NCBI RefSeq assembly: GCF_021432385.1
Contig: NZ_JAEACT010000004.1
Span: forward strand, 1,050,001-1,114,000
DNA length: 64,000 bases
Source: Clostridium hydrogenum
GTDB lineage: Bacteria; Bacillota; Clostridia; Clostridiales; Clostridiaceae
Direction: 5' to 3'
The notes under the pieces were generated by a model. It was given only the letters and a program-made list of their open reading frames with translations. It was not told the DNA's origin and ran no database searches. The translations under genes and the position numbers were made by a program. This document shows positions 34,303 through 42,804 of this stretch, in pieces (position 1 is the first letter of the stretch; the number at the start of each line of letters is the position of its first letter).

Positions 34303-35859
34303 TTAATTTAATTCAATGCCTTCAAATATTCCTTTACTAAATAATAAAATTACAAAGCTAAACAATAAATTATAAAGTATTACAGCTAAATAAGCCAAAT
34401 ACTGTAGTAATGAAGCTTTTGCTATTACACTTATAATTATAAAAATTGCTACTCCAGGTGACACTATAAAAAGTACTATTACAATTCTAACAATTGCTAC
34501 AAATACTATATTCTCACTATCCCCAAAAATTCTCTTTGTTAAAACCCCTCCATATATAAATATTGCGCCAAGTGATGTGTACGCAAGTATACAAAGGATT
34601 ATAGTTAAAATATTACTTTTGAATAAAAAGCCTGCAATCACAAATAGCAGCACTCCATTAATGCAATTTTTCATATTATCAACCACTGTAGCATAAATAA
34701 TTTTTTTAACTGCTCCTGCTGGAAGCATAAAAATATATGGTTTAGTAAGTTCTAGCTGCCATTTCCCTGCAAGAGAAAAAATAAAAAGTAAATACGCTGA
34801 TATACCCAACACTATTCTTAAATCTTTTTCAGGCATAAAATGTCCAATAGATACGCCTAGAACAACATACAAAGCAGATTGAATATTTACTATTCCAAAA
34901 CCTGTTTTCTTATATTCTAATAATTGTCTACAAAGAATAGCTGATGCACCTTTTCCTCTTACATTGTAATTTATCTTTCTAAGTTTACGCTTTCTTTCAG
35001 TATTTATCTTTTCACCCTTTTTTATTTTGTACGCTCTTTCTTTCACTTCAGTTGCCGATAAAACATCTTCATAATAATCTGTATTGCTTTTATACAAAAT
35101 AACAGAAAAAATAACCCCGCTGCATATTACTAAAATTAGATATAAAAGAGTATTTAGGTTTACACCATTAATAGCCGACATAGATAATTCCTTAAGCCAG
35201 CCATACACTGGAACATATTTTATATACTTATTATTAAGCATTATTACAATAGCTTTACTTGGCGAATTCAATTTGAAAGCAATTCCAAAATAGGCTAACA
35301 CAATTATTAATCCTGCTGCCTTAAACCCATTCATAACTCTTTCCCTATAATAATCTTTCCTCGAAACGATAGAATATAGCAGAATTTTTATAATAGAATT
35401 TAGAAATACCAATGAAAAAATCGTACCTACTATTATTATCCCGCCATAGCCTTTTACATTTTGGAACCTATACAAGTTTGGCAATTGAAATAAAATAAAT
35501 ATCATACTTATTAAAACCGTATATAATTGTTTTATAAATCCATAAACTAGCACCTTCTGTGGGCTTATTGGTGCAGTAAAAATAAGATTTACATCTGAAT
35601 TTCTAAAAAAAGTTCCACCTTTATTTAATGACGATAATATATCTGGCACTGTAAAGAACAATATTATTACAGCTGATACCGTTCCATAAATGTCTTCCTT
35701 TATTATACTTCCACCAGTTTTAGATTTTCCGCCAGTTGCTACAGCTAATATTAAGAATCCAATAAATGCTATATATGCAATAAGCTTAGCGGGTTTCTTC
35801 TTTAAGTCTAAAAGTTTATTTTTTATAGACTTTCTTATTATAAAAAGCAAGGGTTTCAT
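34303..35859 (-). CDS. ABC exporter permease (large, ABC_export-like)
   Basis: A 518-residue membrane protein with about a dozen helices. It begins MKPLLFIIRKSIKNKLLDLK with a basic amphipathic start, and SLNKGGTFFRNSDVNLIFTA (about 78-97) is typical of the clostridial 'putative ABC exporter' family. It is encoded 3 bases after the ATPase gene and shares its transcript. The substrate is unknown. Its 3' end abuts the 189-bp palindrome. Confidence 0.85.
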   Translation of the reverse strand: MKPLLFIIRKSIKNKLLDLKKKPAKLIAYIAFIGFLILAVATGGKSKTGGSIIKEDIYGTVSAVIILFFTVPDILSSLNKGGTFFRNSDVNLIFTAPISPQKVLVYGFIKQLYTVLISMIFILFQLPNLYRFQNVKGYGGIIIVGTIFSLVFLNSIIKILLYSIVSRKDYYRERVMNGFKAAGLIIVLAYFGIAFKLNSPSKAIVIMLNNKYIKYVPVYGWLKELSMSAINGVNLNTLLYLILVICSGVIFSVILYKSNTDYYEDVLSATEVKERAYKIKKGEKINTERKRKLRKINYNVRGKGASAILCRQLLEYKKTGFGIVNIQSALYVVLGVSIGHFMPEKDLRIVLGISAYLLFIFSLAGKWQLELTKPYIFMLPAGAVKKIIYATVVDNMKNCINGVLLFVIAGFLFKSNILTIILCILAYTSLGAIFIYGGVLTKRIFGDSENIVFVAIVRIVIVLFIVSPGVAIFIIISVIAKASLLQYLAYLAVILYNLLFSFVILLFSKGIFEGIELN

Positions 35860-35862
35860 AAC

Positions 35863-36561
35863 TTATTCCCCCTCTGTAACATCAAAGAAAATTTCTTCAA
35901 GTGATTCATTCCTGCTCAATAACTCCTGTTTTGTGCCTGATAATATTACATTTCCCTTCTTCATTATAAGCACTCTATCCCACAATTCGTCTACACTATC
36001 AATTATGTGCGTACTTATGAGTATTGTGCAGCCTCTTTCTTTCAACTCAAAAATTGCCTTTTTTAATTCTTTTATTGCCTTAGGGTCAAGGCCAACCAAG
36101 GGTTCATCAAAAAGTATAACTTCAGGCTCCATAATAAGTGCACAACATATGCTAAGTTTTTGAAGCATTCCTTTTGAAAGTTCACTGCCAAGTTTGTCCT
36201 TTTTATCTGTTAAATCAAATCTTTCAAAGAGTTCTTCTGCTTTTTTGTCGTAGTCTTTTACATCATATGCTGCTGCAATATATTGAATATGCTCATACAC
36301 CGTAAGCATTTCAAACATAGCAGGTACTTCTGGAACATACCCAAATAACTTTTTTGCCTCAACACTTTTATTATTAAAGCCACAAATTTCTATTTTGCCC
36401 TTATACCTAAGAAGTCCTATAATGCATTTAATAGTTGTACTCTTTCCTGCTCCATTAGGCCCAAGCAGCACTGCGATTTCACCTTTATTTACTAAAAAAC
36501 TTATGTCATTAACTACATTTTCCTTGCCATATTTTTTGCTTAGTTTAACTACATTAATCAA
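35863..36561 (-). CDS. ABC transporter ATP-binding protein
   Basis: A 232-residue ATPase with Walker A GPNGAGKST, signature LSKGMLQK, Walker B VILFDEPLVGLDP and switch STHI. The TTG start is preceded by TAGGAGGG at 8 bases. It is the first gene of a two-gene exporter operon with the following permease. This is the third ABC export system within about 14 kb, all on the minus strand. Confidence 0.92.
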   Translation of the reverse strand: MINVVKLSKKYGKENVVNDISFLVNKGEIAVLLGPNGAGKSTTIKCIIGLLRYKGKIEICGFNNKSVEAKKLFGYVPEVPAMFEMLTVYEHIQYIAAAYDVKDYDKKAEELFERFDLTDKKDKLGSELSKGMLQKLSICCALIMEPEVILFDEPLVGLDPKAIKELKKAIFELKERGCTILISTHIIDSVDELWDRVLIMKKGNVILSGTKQELLSRNESLEEIFFDVTEGE

Positions 36562-36678
36562 AGGAAATCCCTCCTAAAACAAATTATGGTTATATTCTAT
36601 ATTTTCCTATATTACCATAAAAAAGTTTACTTAGCACTAAAAATTTATGTCTATAAAAAAGCTGCCTTAATGAAATGA

Positions 36679-37401
36679 TTAATATTGAAAATCTTGTTTA
36701 AACAATGGCAAATTTGATACTCCCTCATACGATATTTCTCCATTGTTAAGAACTGAAAATTCCTTGTATACTGCCAATTCAGCTTTTGTATCATTGATTT
36801 TAGTTATTACCCAAATTGCATCATAATTTTTACCATCATCTTTTTTTGCTTGAGGATTATATCCCCAGCTATTCACAGGTGCTCCAAGTAATTGTGCTAT
36901 CTTAACTAGGTATTGATGCTCCCAACATACAAGAACTACTTTATCCTTACCAAATTTATTAATATCTTCAACAGCCTGATTAATTTGCGATTGTTTGTAG
37001 TTTGCTATTATTGGTATATTAAATGCTTTTGACAATGGTTCAACTGTTTCAATTGGTCTATTACTATGCTTACTATTCTTCTGCTTCATAGCTATGATAA
37101 CATCAGGTTTACTAATATTATTAGGAAGATGATTTTTAAAAAAATTAGGAAGTTCATTTGCTCTTTTATACCCGTTAAAAGAAAGATCAACCTCCTGTAC
37201 TGAACCGTCTGAATTTTCTTTTTCTCCATGACGAATAAATATAATTTGTTTTGGTTTTAAAGTCTTAGTATCACTATTTGGGGATGTAGGGCTTGATAAT
37301 TCCGTTCCTACTACATGATTGTTTTGGAAAAAGAACTTCAATCCGCAAGATACTAAAGCAACGGCTATTATAATTAAAGTTAATATAAAAATTTTTTTCA
37401 T
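36679..37401 (-). CDS. Histidine-phosphatase-superfamily lipoprotein
   Basis: A 240-residue protein. An N-terminal hydrophobic segment ends in ALVSC (C19), which fits a lipobox, so it is probably anchored outside the membrane. The phosphatase fold starts with IIFIRHGEKE (H58 would be the phosphorylated histidine), and a second histidine is in VLVCWEHQYL. The family removes phosphate from varied substrates; extracellular members are often phytase- or phosphoesterase-like. The substrate is unknown. It appears monocistronic. Confidence 0.8.
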   Translation of the reverse strand: MKKIFILTLIIIAVALVSCGLKFFFQNNHVVGTELSSPTSPNSDTKTLKPKQIIFIRHGEKENSDGSVQEVDLSFNGYKRANELPNFFKNHLPNNISKPDVIIAMKQKNSKHSNRPIETVEPLSKAFNIPIIANYKQSQINQAVEDINKFGKDKVVLVCWEHQYLVKIAQLLGAPVNSWGYNPQAKKDDGKNYDAIWVITKINDTKAELAVYKEFSVLNNGEISYEGVSNLPLFKQDFQY

Positions 37402-37638
37402 TACCCCATAACATTCCTTTCACTTGTAATACTCTATTTAACACTTAGAATAACAAACTTACTGTAACTATGCAATTACACCAGTGGTTGCTTTTGAAGT
37501 GTAGCTTAAGTATGATATTGTATATATTGTATTTTATTTTAATAAATGGCTATGTTTTAAAAGAATGTTGATAAGAGCTTATGACATTAATGGGCATGCT
37601 AAATAATGCTGTTCGCCCGATGTTAATACTATTATTAG
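37402..37638. other. Intergenic region upstream of the phosphatase lipoprotein
   Basis: An AT-rich stretch without a supported gene. It contains the lipoprotein promoter on the minus strand. Short open frames here lack ribosome binding sites. Confidence 0.5.
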
Positions 37639-37752
37639 GATGGGAAATTGGATACGATACGAATTTTACAATGGCATATTTGATAAAGTAATTTATGCCA
37701 TAATGGCTGATGATTATTTTAGTGAGAACTTTAATATTAAATGTAGATAGGC
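37639..37752 (+). pseudogene. Probable C-terminal remnant of a GNAT acetyltransferase (copy 1)
   Basis: The frame reads MGNWIRYEFYNGIFDKVIYA then IMADDYFSENFNIKCR and a stop. The YEFYNGxFDKVIYAI pattern resembles the end of RimJ/RimL-type acetyltransferases. No start or ribosome binding site is evident. A 39-bp segment of it (37687-37725) is repeated exactly at 39919-39957. Confidence 0.45.
37687..37725 (+). repeat. 39-bp direct repeat, left copy
   Basis: It starts AGTAATTTATGCCATAATGG and ends TTTTAGTGA, and is identical to 39919-39957. The two copies bracket the three Nudix genes and one GNAT gene. Confidence 0.9.
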
Positions 37753-37832
37753 GAAGGACTTTGCTAAAACTTGATTATTAACTTATATAGTGAGGAATAT
37801 AGAAATTAAATTAAAATGAAGGGGGATTTTAC

Positions 37833-38342
37833 ATGGAGTTTTGGGATGTGCTTAACAAGTTTGGAAATCCAACAGGCAAAATAGTCAGGAGAGGTGACAA
37901 ATTAGAAGAAAACGAATTCCATTTGAGTGTACATGTATGGATTATAAACAGTGATAATAAGATTTTAATACAGCAGCGTCAGAGTGACCGTACATTTGCA
38001 CCAGGTATGTGGGCGGTGCATGGTGGTAAAGTAGTATCTGGTGAAACAAGTTTACAGGCTTCTGTAAGAGAACTAAAAGAGGAAATAGGTATTTGCATTA
38101 ATACTGACAACTTAAAAGGTCCTACAAGATATAAACGTAAAAGCAGTAACGAGTTTTGTGATATTTATGTTTTAAAACAAGATGTTGATTTAAAGGATAT
38201 AAAATTACAGAAGGAAGAAGTAAAGGATATAAAGTGGGTTACTAAAACAGAATTACAGCAAATGATTAAAGAAAGAAGTTTTTATAGATATAGTAATGAA
38301 TATTTTAACTGCTTATCTAAGTATCTTAATCTGTTATTATAA
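37833..38342 (+). CDS. Nudix hydrolase (isopentenyl-diphosphate isomerase-like subgroup)
   Basis: A 169-residue protein with a complete Nudix box from about 64 to 87: GGKVVSGE, ASVRELKEEIGI, with all metal-binding glutamates. The N-terminus MEFWDVLNKFGNPTGKIVRR and LSVHVWIINSDNKILIQQR resemble the YfcD/IDI-like branch of Nudix proteins. It should cleave nucleoside-diphosphate-linked compounds; the substrate is undetermined. AAGGGGG precedes its ATG. It is the first of three tandem Nudix genes of different subgroups. Confidence 0.9.
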   Translation: MEFWDVLNKFGNPTGKIVRRGDKLEENEFHLSVHVWIINSDNKILIQQRQSDRTFAPGMWAVHGGKVVSGETSLQASVRELKEEIGICINTDNLKGPTRYKRKSSNEFCDIYVLKQDVDLKDIKLQKEEVKDIKWVTKTELQQMIKERSFYRYSNEYFNCLSKYLNLLL

Positions 38343-38366
38343 TTTTGATTAACAATGTTCTTTTAA

Positions 38367-38464
38367 AGATAAACCACTTGAAACTTCAGAATTAATTTGT
38401 ACCAAAATGCCATCTTCTGGGCATTTTGGTGCAAATTGATTTTGGTAGTTGAAATGGTATATCT
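38367..38464 (+). repeat. 98-bp palindromic element, copy 3 (upstream of a Nudix gene)
   Basis: It begins AGATAAACCACTTGAAACTT and ends AAATGGTATATCT. The centre is a perfect CCAAAATGCC / GGCATTTTGG stem. Length is 98 bp. It lies between two Nudix genes in the transcribed direction; a spurious longer frame of the next gene would start inside it. Confidence 0.85.
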
Positions 38465-38493
38465 ATATTATGAAAATGATTGGAGTGAAAATT

Positions 38494-38934
38494 ATGTTTA
38501 TTATTGGAGTTTTCGGTTTTATAGTAGATGAAAAAAACAGGATGTTATTATGTCATAGAACCGACAAAGACTTATGGAATTTACCTGGTGGAGGATTAGA
38601 AAGCGGAGAAACTCCTTGGCAAGGGGTTATAAGAGAGGTTAAGGAAGAGGTAGGATTAGATGTTGAAGTTATAAAGCTTCAAGGAGTTTATAGTAAAACC
38701 TTTGAAGATGATATTATTTTATCTTTTGTATGTAGACAGGTAGGCGGTGAATTAACTTTATCAGATGAGGCAGATGATATTAAATATTTCAGCCTTGATG
38801 AACTTCCAATAAACACTGTACCAAGACATATTGATAGAATAAAAGATTTTTATAATAATAATGAAGATGTAGTTTTAAAAGGATACTATAGAGATGATTC
38901 TTTAGGAGTTGAATTTAAAAAGTGTAACACATAA
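38494..38934 (+). CDS. Nudix hydrolase
   Basis: A 146-residue protein starting at ATG 38494, with TTGGAGTG upstream; an earlier in-frame start at 38449 would lie in the 98-bp palindrome. The Nudix box is at about 32-55: PGGGLESGET, GVIREVKEEVGL. WNLPGG is a standard lead-in. The substrate is unknown. Its 3' end overlaps the start of the next Nudix gene by 26 bases, so the two are translationally coupled. Confidence 0.9.
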   Translation: MFIIGVFGFIVDEKNRMLLCHRTDKDLWNLPGGGLESGETPWQGVIREVKEEVGLDVEVIKLQGVYSKTFEDDIILSFVCRQVGGELTLSDEADDIKYFSLDELPINTVPRHIDRIKDFYNNNEDVVLKGYYRDDSLGVEFKKCNT

Positions 38935-39358
38935 AGAACCTAAAAACATTAATGGTGCTGGAGTTCTAATAATAGATAGAGGCAAGAGAGTGCTGCTACA
39001 ACTTAGGACTGATAGTAACTCTTGGGGCATACCTGGATGGTGTATTAATGTAGGTGAATCATTGCAAGATGCTACTAAAAGAGAAATTTATGAAGAAACA
39101 GGGCTTATAGTTGATAACTTAAAACTATTTAATGTTTATTCAGGAGAGGAACAACATTGGATTTATCCTGATGGTAATGAAGTATACATTATTAGTACAG
39201 TATTCATCACCAATAACTTTTGTGGGGCTTTGAAGGCTGATGAAGTGGAAAGTAAAGAAGTTAAGTTTTTTTATTTGAACAATTTATCTGACGAAATTAT
39301 TTCAACAAATATACATATATTAAATGATTTGAAAAATAGAGTTGATGGCTATATTTAA
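38909..39358 (+). CDS. Nudix hydrolase with an altered Nudix box
   Basis: A protein of up to 149 residues that overlaps the preceding gene. The TTG start is uncertain because AGGAG lies directly against it. The domain reads VLLQLRTDSNSWGIPGWCIN then VGES, REIYEETGL. Tryptophan W44 stands where nearly all Nudix boxes have glycine (PGG becomes PGW), while the RExxEE glutamates are intact. Relatives usually have a slightly longer N-terminus, so this copy may be 5'-shortened. Activity is uncertain. Confidence 0.8.
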   Translation: MNLKSVTHKEPKNINGAGVLIIDRGKRVLLQLRTDSNSWGIPGWCINVGESLQDATKREIYEETGLIVDNLKLFNVYSGEEQHWIYPDGNEVYIISTVFITNNFCGALKADEVESKEVKFFYLNNLSDEIISTNIHILNDLKNRVDGYI

Positions 39359-39375
39359 TAAAGGGGTTAATAAAA

Positions 39376-39870
39376 ATGGTTGAATTAAGAAAAGTTACAT
39401 TCGGAAATTATAATAAAGTATTACAATTAAAACCAGAAGAATATCAAAAAGAATATGTAGAGGATATATCTACAACATTAGCATTGGCATATGCAGGTAT
39501 AAACGAAAAATGCCCAGGTGAACTTTGTATAATTTATTATGAAAATGAGCCAGTTGGAGTAATTCTTGTTGGCAGAAGTGAAATTGGTGAGCAAGAACCT
39601 AAAGTTCTTAAAAAGTATAAATTTGTTTACAGATTTATTGGCTTTTTCATTGACTACAAATACCAGAATAAAGGAATTGGGAAAAAAGCATTTAAACTTG
39701 CTTTAGATAAAGTAAAAGCATATCCTGATGGAGAGTATTTACCTATTGCACTTGAGGTAAAAGTGGAAAATGCAAATGCAATCAAGTTATATGAATCCTT
39801 TGGCTTTCATGATTCAGGAATAAGATATGGAGATGACTGTGCGTTTATTCGTTTGCCACAAAACAATTAA
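39376..39870 (+). CDS. GNAT-family N-acetyltransferase
   Basis: A 164-residue acetyltransferase. The acetyl-CoA loop is FFIDYKYQNKGIGKKAFKLA and the C-terminal motif is VENANAIKLYESFGF. The N-terminal part PEEYQKEYVEDISTTLALAY resembles the spermine/spermidine acetyltransferase-like GNATs of Firmicutes, such as BltD/PaiA relatives. AGGGG precedes the ATG. It is probably co-transcribed with the Nudix genes. The substrate is inferred only weakly. Confidence 0.88.
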   Translation: MVELRKVTFGNYNKVLQLKPEEYQKEYVEDISTTLALAYAGINEKCPGELCIIYYENEPVGVILVGRSEIGEQEPKVLKKYKFVYRFIGFFIDYKYQNKGIGKKAFKLALDKVKAYPDGEYLPIALEVKVENANAIKLYESFGFHDSGIRYGDDCAFIRLPQNN

Positions 39871-39906
39871 ATTAAGAATGATTTTCTTCAACTTCACTAA
39901 ATTAAC

Positions 39907-39975
39907 TGAAAAGTAAATAGTAATTTATGCCATAATGGCTGATGATTATTTTAGTGAAGAATCAGTATCTTGAAA
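39907..39975 (+). pseudogene. GNAT C-terminal remnant, copy 2, with 39-bp direct repeat
   Basis: The frame VIYAIMADDYFSEESVS-stop repeats the end of the remnant at 37639-37752. The exact 39-bp repeat is at 39919-39957. Nothing upstream in this frame resembles a gene start. The repeat may mark a duplication or insertion event involving the 2.2 kb between the copies. Confidence 0.5.
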
Positions 39976-40098
39976 CAACAAATTCCAATTATCTTTTAGT
40001 CAGTTTACAATCTTTTTTATATGAAAGTGAATGAGATGAGTTTTAATTCCAGTATTTAAATTAAATGCGTAATTAAATTGTTTATGGGGTGAGGAGAT

Positions 40099-40896
40099 TT
40101 GATAAGAAAATTAGATGAAAAAAATAATGATAATCTTATGAAATTAGTAATGGCAGAGCCAGAATTTAACTTGTACATAATTGGTGATGTTGAGAACTTT
40201 GGATATAACCAAAACTTTCTTGAATTGTTTGGGGAATTTGATGAGAAGAATATTTTGTCCGCAGTGCTTGTTCGATATTTTAGCATTTATATGATATATG
40301 CAAAAGGCAAATTTGATGTATATGGGTTTGCTAATGTAATAAAAAATTGTGATACCTTTGAAACACTTGTAGGCAAAACCGAGATCGTTTCAAAGTTTGA
40401 AAAAACTTCATTGGAATTTAATAATTCAGAATTGCATCATTTTGCAGTATTAAAAGAAATAAATCCATCATTCGGGATAGATAATAAAAGTATCGTAAAA
40501 ATGGCAAGTATTAAAGATATCGAACGCATAGTAAATTTAAAAAATAGCATCAAAGAATTTTCAAGAGGAAGTAGTAATTTTAAAGAACTCCTCTTAAATG
40601 ACTTAAAGGCAGGTACTACTCATGGATATTATATTGAAGTTGATAATAATATAGTGTCTTATGCTCAAACATCTGCTGAGAACAGCAAATCAGCAATGGT
40701 AGTCAGTGTTATGACTGATGAAAGATATAGAAAAAAGGGACTTGCATCTGCGTGTATAAAAGAATTGTGTAATGATTTAATTAAACAACAAAAAACACTA
40801 TGCTTATTTTATAAAAATCCTGAAGCAGGAGCTATATATAGAAGGATAGGATTTAATGAAATAGGATTATGGAGTATGTATATGAAAAGAAAGTGA
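40099..40896 (+). CDS. GNAT-family acetyltransferase (FR47-like C-terminal domain)
   Basis: A 265-residue protein. An N-terminal degenerate GNAT half (about 1-130) precedes a C-terminal FR47-type domain with MVVSVMTDERYRKKGLASAC and a final PEAGAIYRRIGFNEIGLW. The TTG start has GGTGAGGAGA before it. It is convergent with cstA; the intergenic space contains only the hairpin at 40933-40972. The substrate is not known. Confidence 0.85.
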   Translation: MIRKLDEKNNDNLMKLVMAEPEFNLYIIGDVENFGYNQNFLELFGEFDEKNILSAVLVRYFSIYMIYAKGKFDVYGFANVIKNCDTFETLVGKTEIVSKFEKTSLEFNNSELHHFAVLKEINPSFGIDNKSIVKMASIKDIERIVNLKNSIKEFSRGSSNFKELLLNDLKAGTTHGYYIEVDNNIVSYAQTSAENSKSAMVVSVMTDERYRKKGLASACIKELCNDLIKQQKTLCLFYKNPEAGAIYRRIGFNEIGLWSMYMKRK

Positions 40897-40932
40897 TATA
40901 TAAAATTGTAACTTAAAGCAGATGAAAAATGA

Positions 40933-40972
40933 CAAAGGACAATGAAGGTGGATTTACCTTCATTGTCCTTTG
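40933..40972. terminator. Perfect hairpin, minimal family-1 element H and probable bidirectional terminator
   Basis: CAAAGGACAATGAAGGT (40933-40949) pairs perfectly with ACCTTCATTGTCCTTTG (40956-40972) around GGATTT. The stem holds the family-1 junction ACAATGAAGG preceded by ATGACAA/AGGACAA heptads, but no core. It lies 4 bases from the cstA stop, between convergent genes. Confidence 0.75.
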
Positions 40973-40976
40973 ATTT

Positions 40977-42761
40977 TTATTTTACAACATTATTAGAAGC
41001 TGTATTCTTTGGTTTATAGTAGTCTCTTATCCATATCCTTATGCTTTCTATAAGTATTACCGCAATCATTACAACAAGAACTATAGATAAAACTGCTAGA
41101 ATAATTTTATTTTGTGGTATATATGTCATTATGTTTTCAATAGCAGCACAAACTGTGGCTGTTCCTGCAAAAACCATTGGAATTATTGTAATAGGAACAT
41201 ATTTGCCTTTTCCCATTTTGAAAAGCACAGAGGTTCCAATGGCAAAGGCTATTGTTGCAAGCATTTGGTTTGCTGTACCAAATAAAGGCCATATGGTTGA
41301 AATATTTCCTGTGTACAGCAGATAGCCCCACGTAACAGACATAAGTCCGCTGAAAAATATTATGTTAAACCATGAGTTTTTATTTCTAAATGGTTTATAT
41401 GCTTTTCCAAGTAAATCTTGAAGAAGATATCTTCCTATTCTAGTACCCGAATCTATTGTGGTTAGTATAAAGAGTGCTTCAAACATTATGCAGAAATGAT
41501 ACCAGTAAGACATAAGTCCTTTTAAACCTGGAATTTTATAAAAGACATAAGACATACCAACTGCAAGTGATACAGATCCACCAGGTCTTCCAGCAAGATT
41601 TTCACCAACTAAATGAGATAGCATTGGAAGTTCTTTAGGTATCATATTTAGTTTTGCAAATAAAGCAGGAGCTGAATTGATTGCAAAATAATCTGATGTA
41701 GGTAAAACTGTTGCTGCAATTAATGCCATAAGTGCTATAAAGGATTCTATAAGCATTGAACCAAAACCTATTGGAAGAATATCCTTTTCATTGTTTATAA
41801 GTTTTGGAGTGGTACCTGTACTTATGAGTGCATGAAATCCAGATAAAGCGCCACAAGCTATTGTTATAAATAAGAAAGGAAATACTTTACCAGGTATTAT
41901 TGGGCCTCCGCCATTTACAAACTTGGTTACAGCAGGCATTTGGAGAGTAGGTCTTACAAATATTATGCCAAGAACAAGTGCACCTATAACTCCTAATTTC
42001 ATGTATGTGCTTAAATAATCCCTAGGTAAAAGCAAAAGCCATACAGGAAGTGCAGCAGCTAAAAATCCATATAAAGCAAGTATAAGTGATAGCTGTTTTG
42101 CATTAAAAGTAAGTAAATTTCCAAGGAAGGTGTGCTGGATTGATGGTCCAAGATAAACACCTAAAAGTATTAAAAGCATTCCTATTACTGTAGCTTCTGC
42201 TATTTTACCAGGTCTTATAAATTTTAAATAAATACCTATAAATATTGCAACTGGTATTGTAAAACCAACAGTAAAAGTACCCCATGGACTGTTATAAAGT
42301 GAATTTACTATAGGAAGTCCAAGACCTGCCATAGTTATAATAAGTATGAATATTACAGAGATTGATGTTATAAAGCCCATTTTTTCACCTAAAGTATCGC
42401 GCGCAATTTCTGCTATAGATTGTCCATCGTGTCTTACTGAAGCAAAAAGTAAAACCATATCATGAACTGCTCCAGCAAGCACACCACCTATAAGTATCCA
42501 AAGTGTACCAGGAAGGTATCCAAATTGTGCTGCAAGTACAGGACCTATTAATGGACCAGCACCAGCTATAGCTGCAAAATGGTGACCAAGTAAAACCCAT
42601 TTGTTTGTTGGTACGTAATCTCTTCCATCATTGTGAACCTTTGATGGCACCTCTTTTGTTCCGTCAAGTACAAGAACTTTTGAGGCTATAAAATAACCAT
42701 AAAGCCTATAACCTATAATGAGTACTAATGCACCTATGATTACGAGAACAATTGAATTCAT
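40977..42761 (-). CDS. cstA: CstA-family carbon starvation/pyruvate-type transporter
   Basis: A 594-residue membrane protein with 16 or more helices. Family motifs include DGRDYVPTNKWVLLGHHFAAIAGAG near 46-70 (partly quoted as DYVPTNKWVLLGHHFAAIAG), GPVLAAQFGYLPG and GALSGFHALISTGTTPK. Members include CstA and the E. coli pyruvate transporter BtsT. Here it is divergent from a LytS/LytR pair, the same association as BtsSR with BtsT, so pyruvate or peptide uptake under that system's control is a reasonable inference. GAGGGG precedes the ATG. Confidence 0.92.
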   Translation of the reverse strand: MNSIVLVIIGALVLIIGYRLYGYFIASKVLVLDGTKEVPSKVHNDGRDYVPTNKWVLLGHHFAAIAGAGPLIGPVLAAQFGYLPGTLWILIGGVLAGAVHDMVLLFASVRHDGQSIAEIARDTLGEKMGFITSISVIFILIITMAGLGLPIVNSLYNSPWGTFTVGFTIPVAIFIGIYLKFIRPGKIAEATVIGMLLILLGVYLGPSIQHTFLGNLLTFNAKQLSLILALYGFLAAALPVWLLLLPRDYLSTYMKLGVIGALVLGIIFVRPTLQMPAVTKFVNGGGPIIPGKVFPFLFITIACGALSGFHALISTGTTPKLINNEKDILPIGFGSMLIESFIALMALIAATVLPTSDYFAINSAPALFAKLNMIPKELPMLSHLVGENLAGRPGGSVSLAVGMSYVFYKIPGLKGLMSYWYHFCIMFEALFILTTIDSGTRIGRYLLQDLLGKAYKPFRNKNSWFNIIFFSGLMSVTWGYLLYTGNISTIWPLFGTANQMLATIAFAIGTSVLFKMGKGKYVPITIIPMVFAGTATVCAAIENIMTYIPQNKIILAVLSIVLVVMIAVILIESIRIWIRDYYKPKNTASNNVVK

Positions 42762-42788
42762 AGAATCACCCCTCGTGTATTTTTATTA

Positions 42789-42804
42789 TACTGTTATAAT
42801 ACAG
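42789..42804. promoter_or_regulatory. ACTGT-N6-ACAGT dyad in the cstA-lytS intergenic region
   Basis: ACTGTTATAATACAGT lies about 30 bases upstream of cstA and contains ATTATA/TATAAT at its centre, a possible -10. It may be a promoter-overlapping operator. A LytTR regulator would be the local candidate, but its usual direct-repeat site is not seen here. Confidence 0.4.

Noticed and set aside
35690-36163. Plus-strand frame of 157 codons
   Set aside because: It is antisense to the ABC permease and ATPase genes.
37590-37692. Short frame MLNNAVRPMLILLLGWEIGY as a small membrane protein
   Set aside because: No ribosome binding site, and it overlaps the better supported GNAT remnant in another frame.
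7152-38464. The 98-bp element as a riboswitch or cis-acting RNA
   Set aside because: Its orientation relative to the downstream gene is mixed (antisense in copies 1 and 2, sense in 3 and 4) and the downstream genes are unrelated, which fits a dispersed repeat better.
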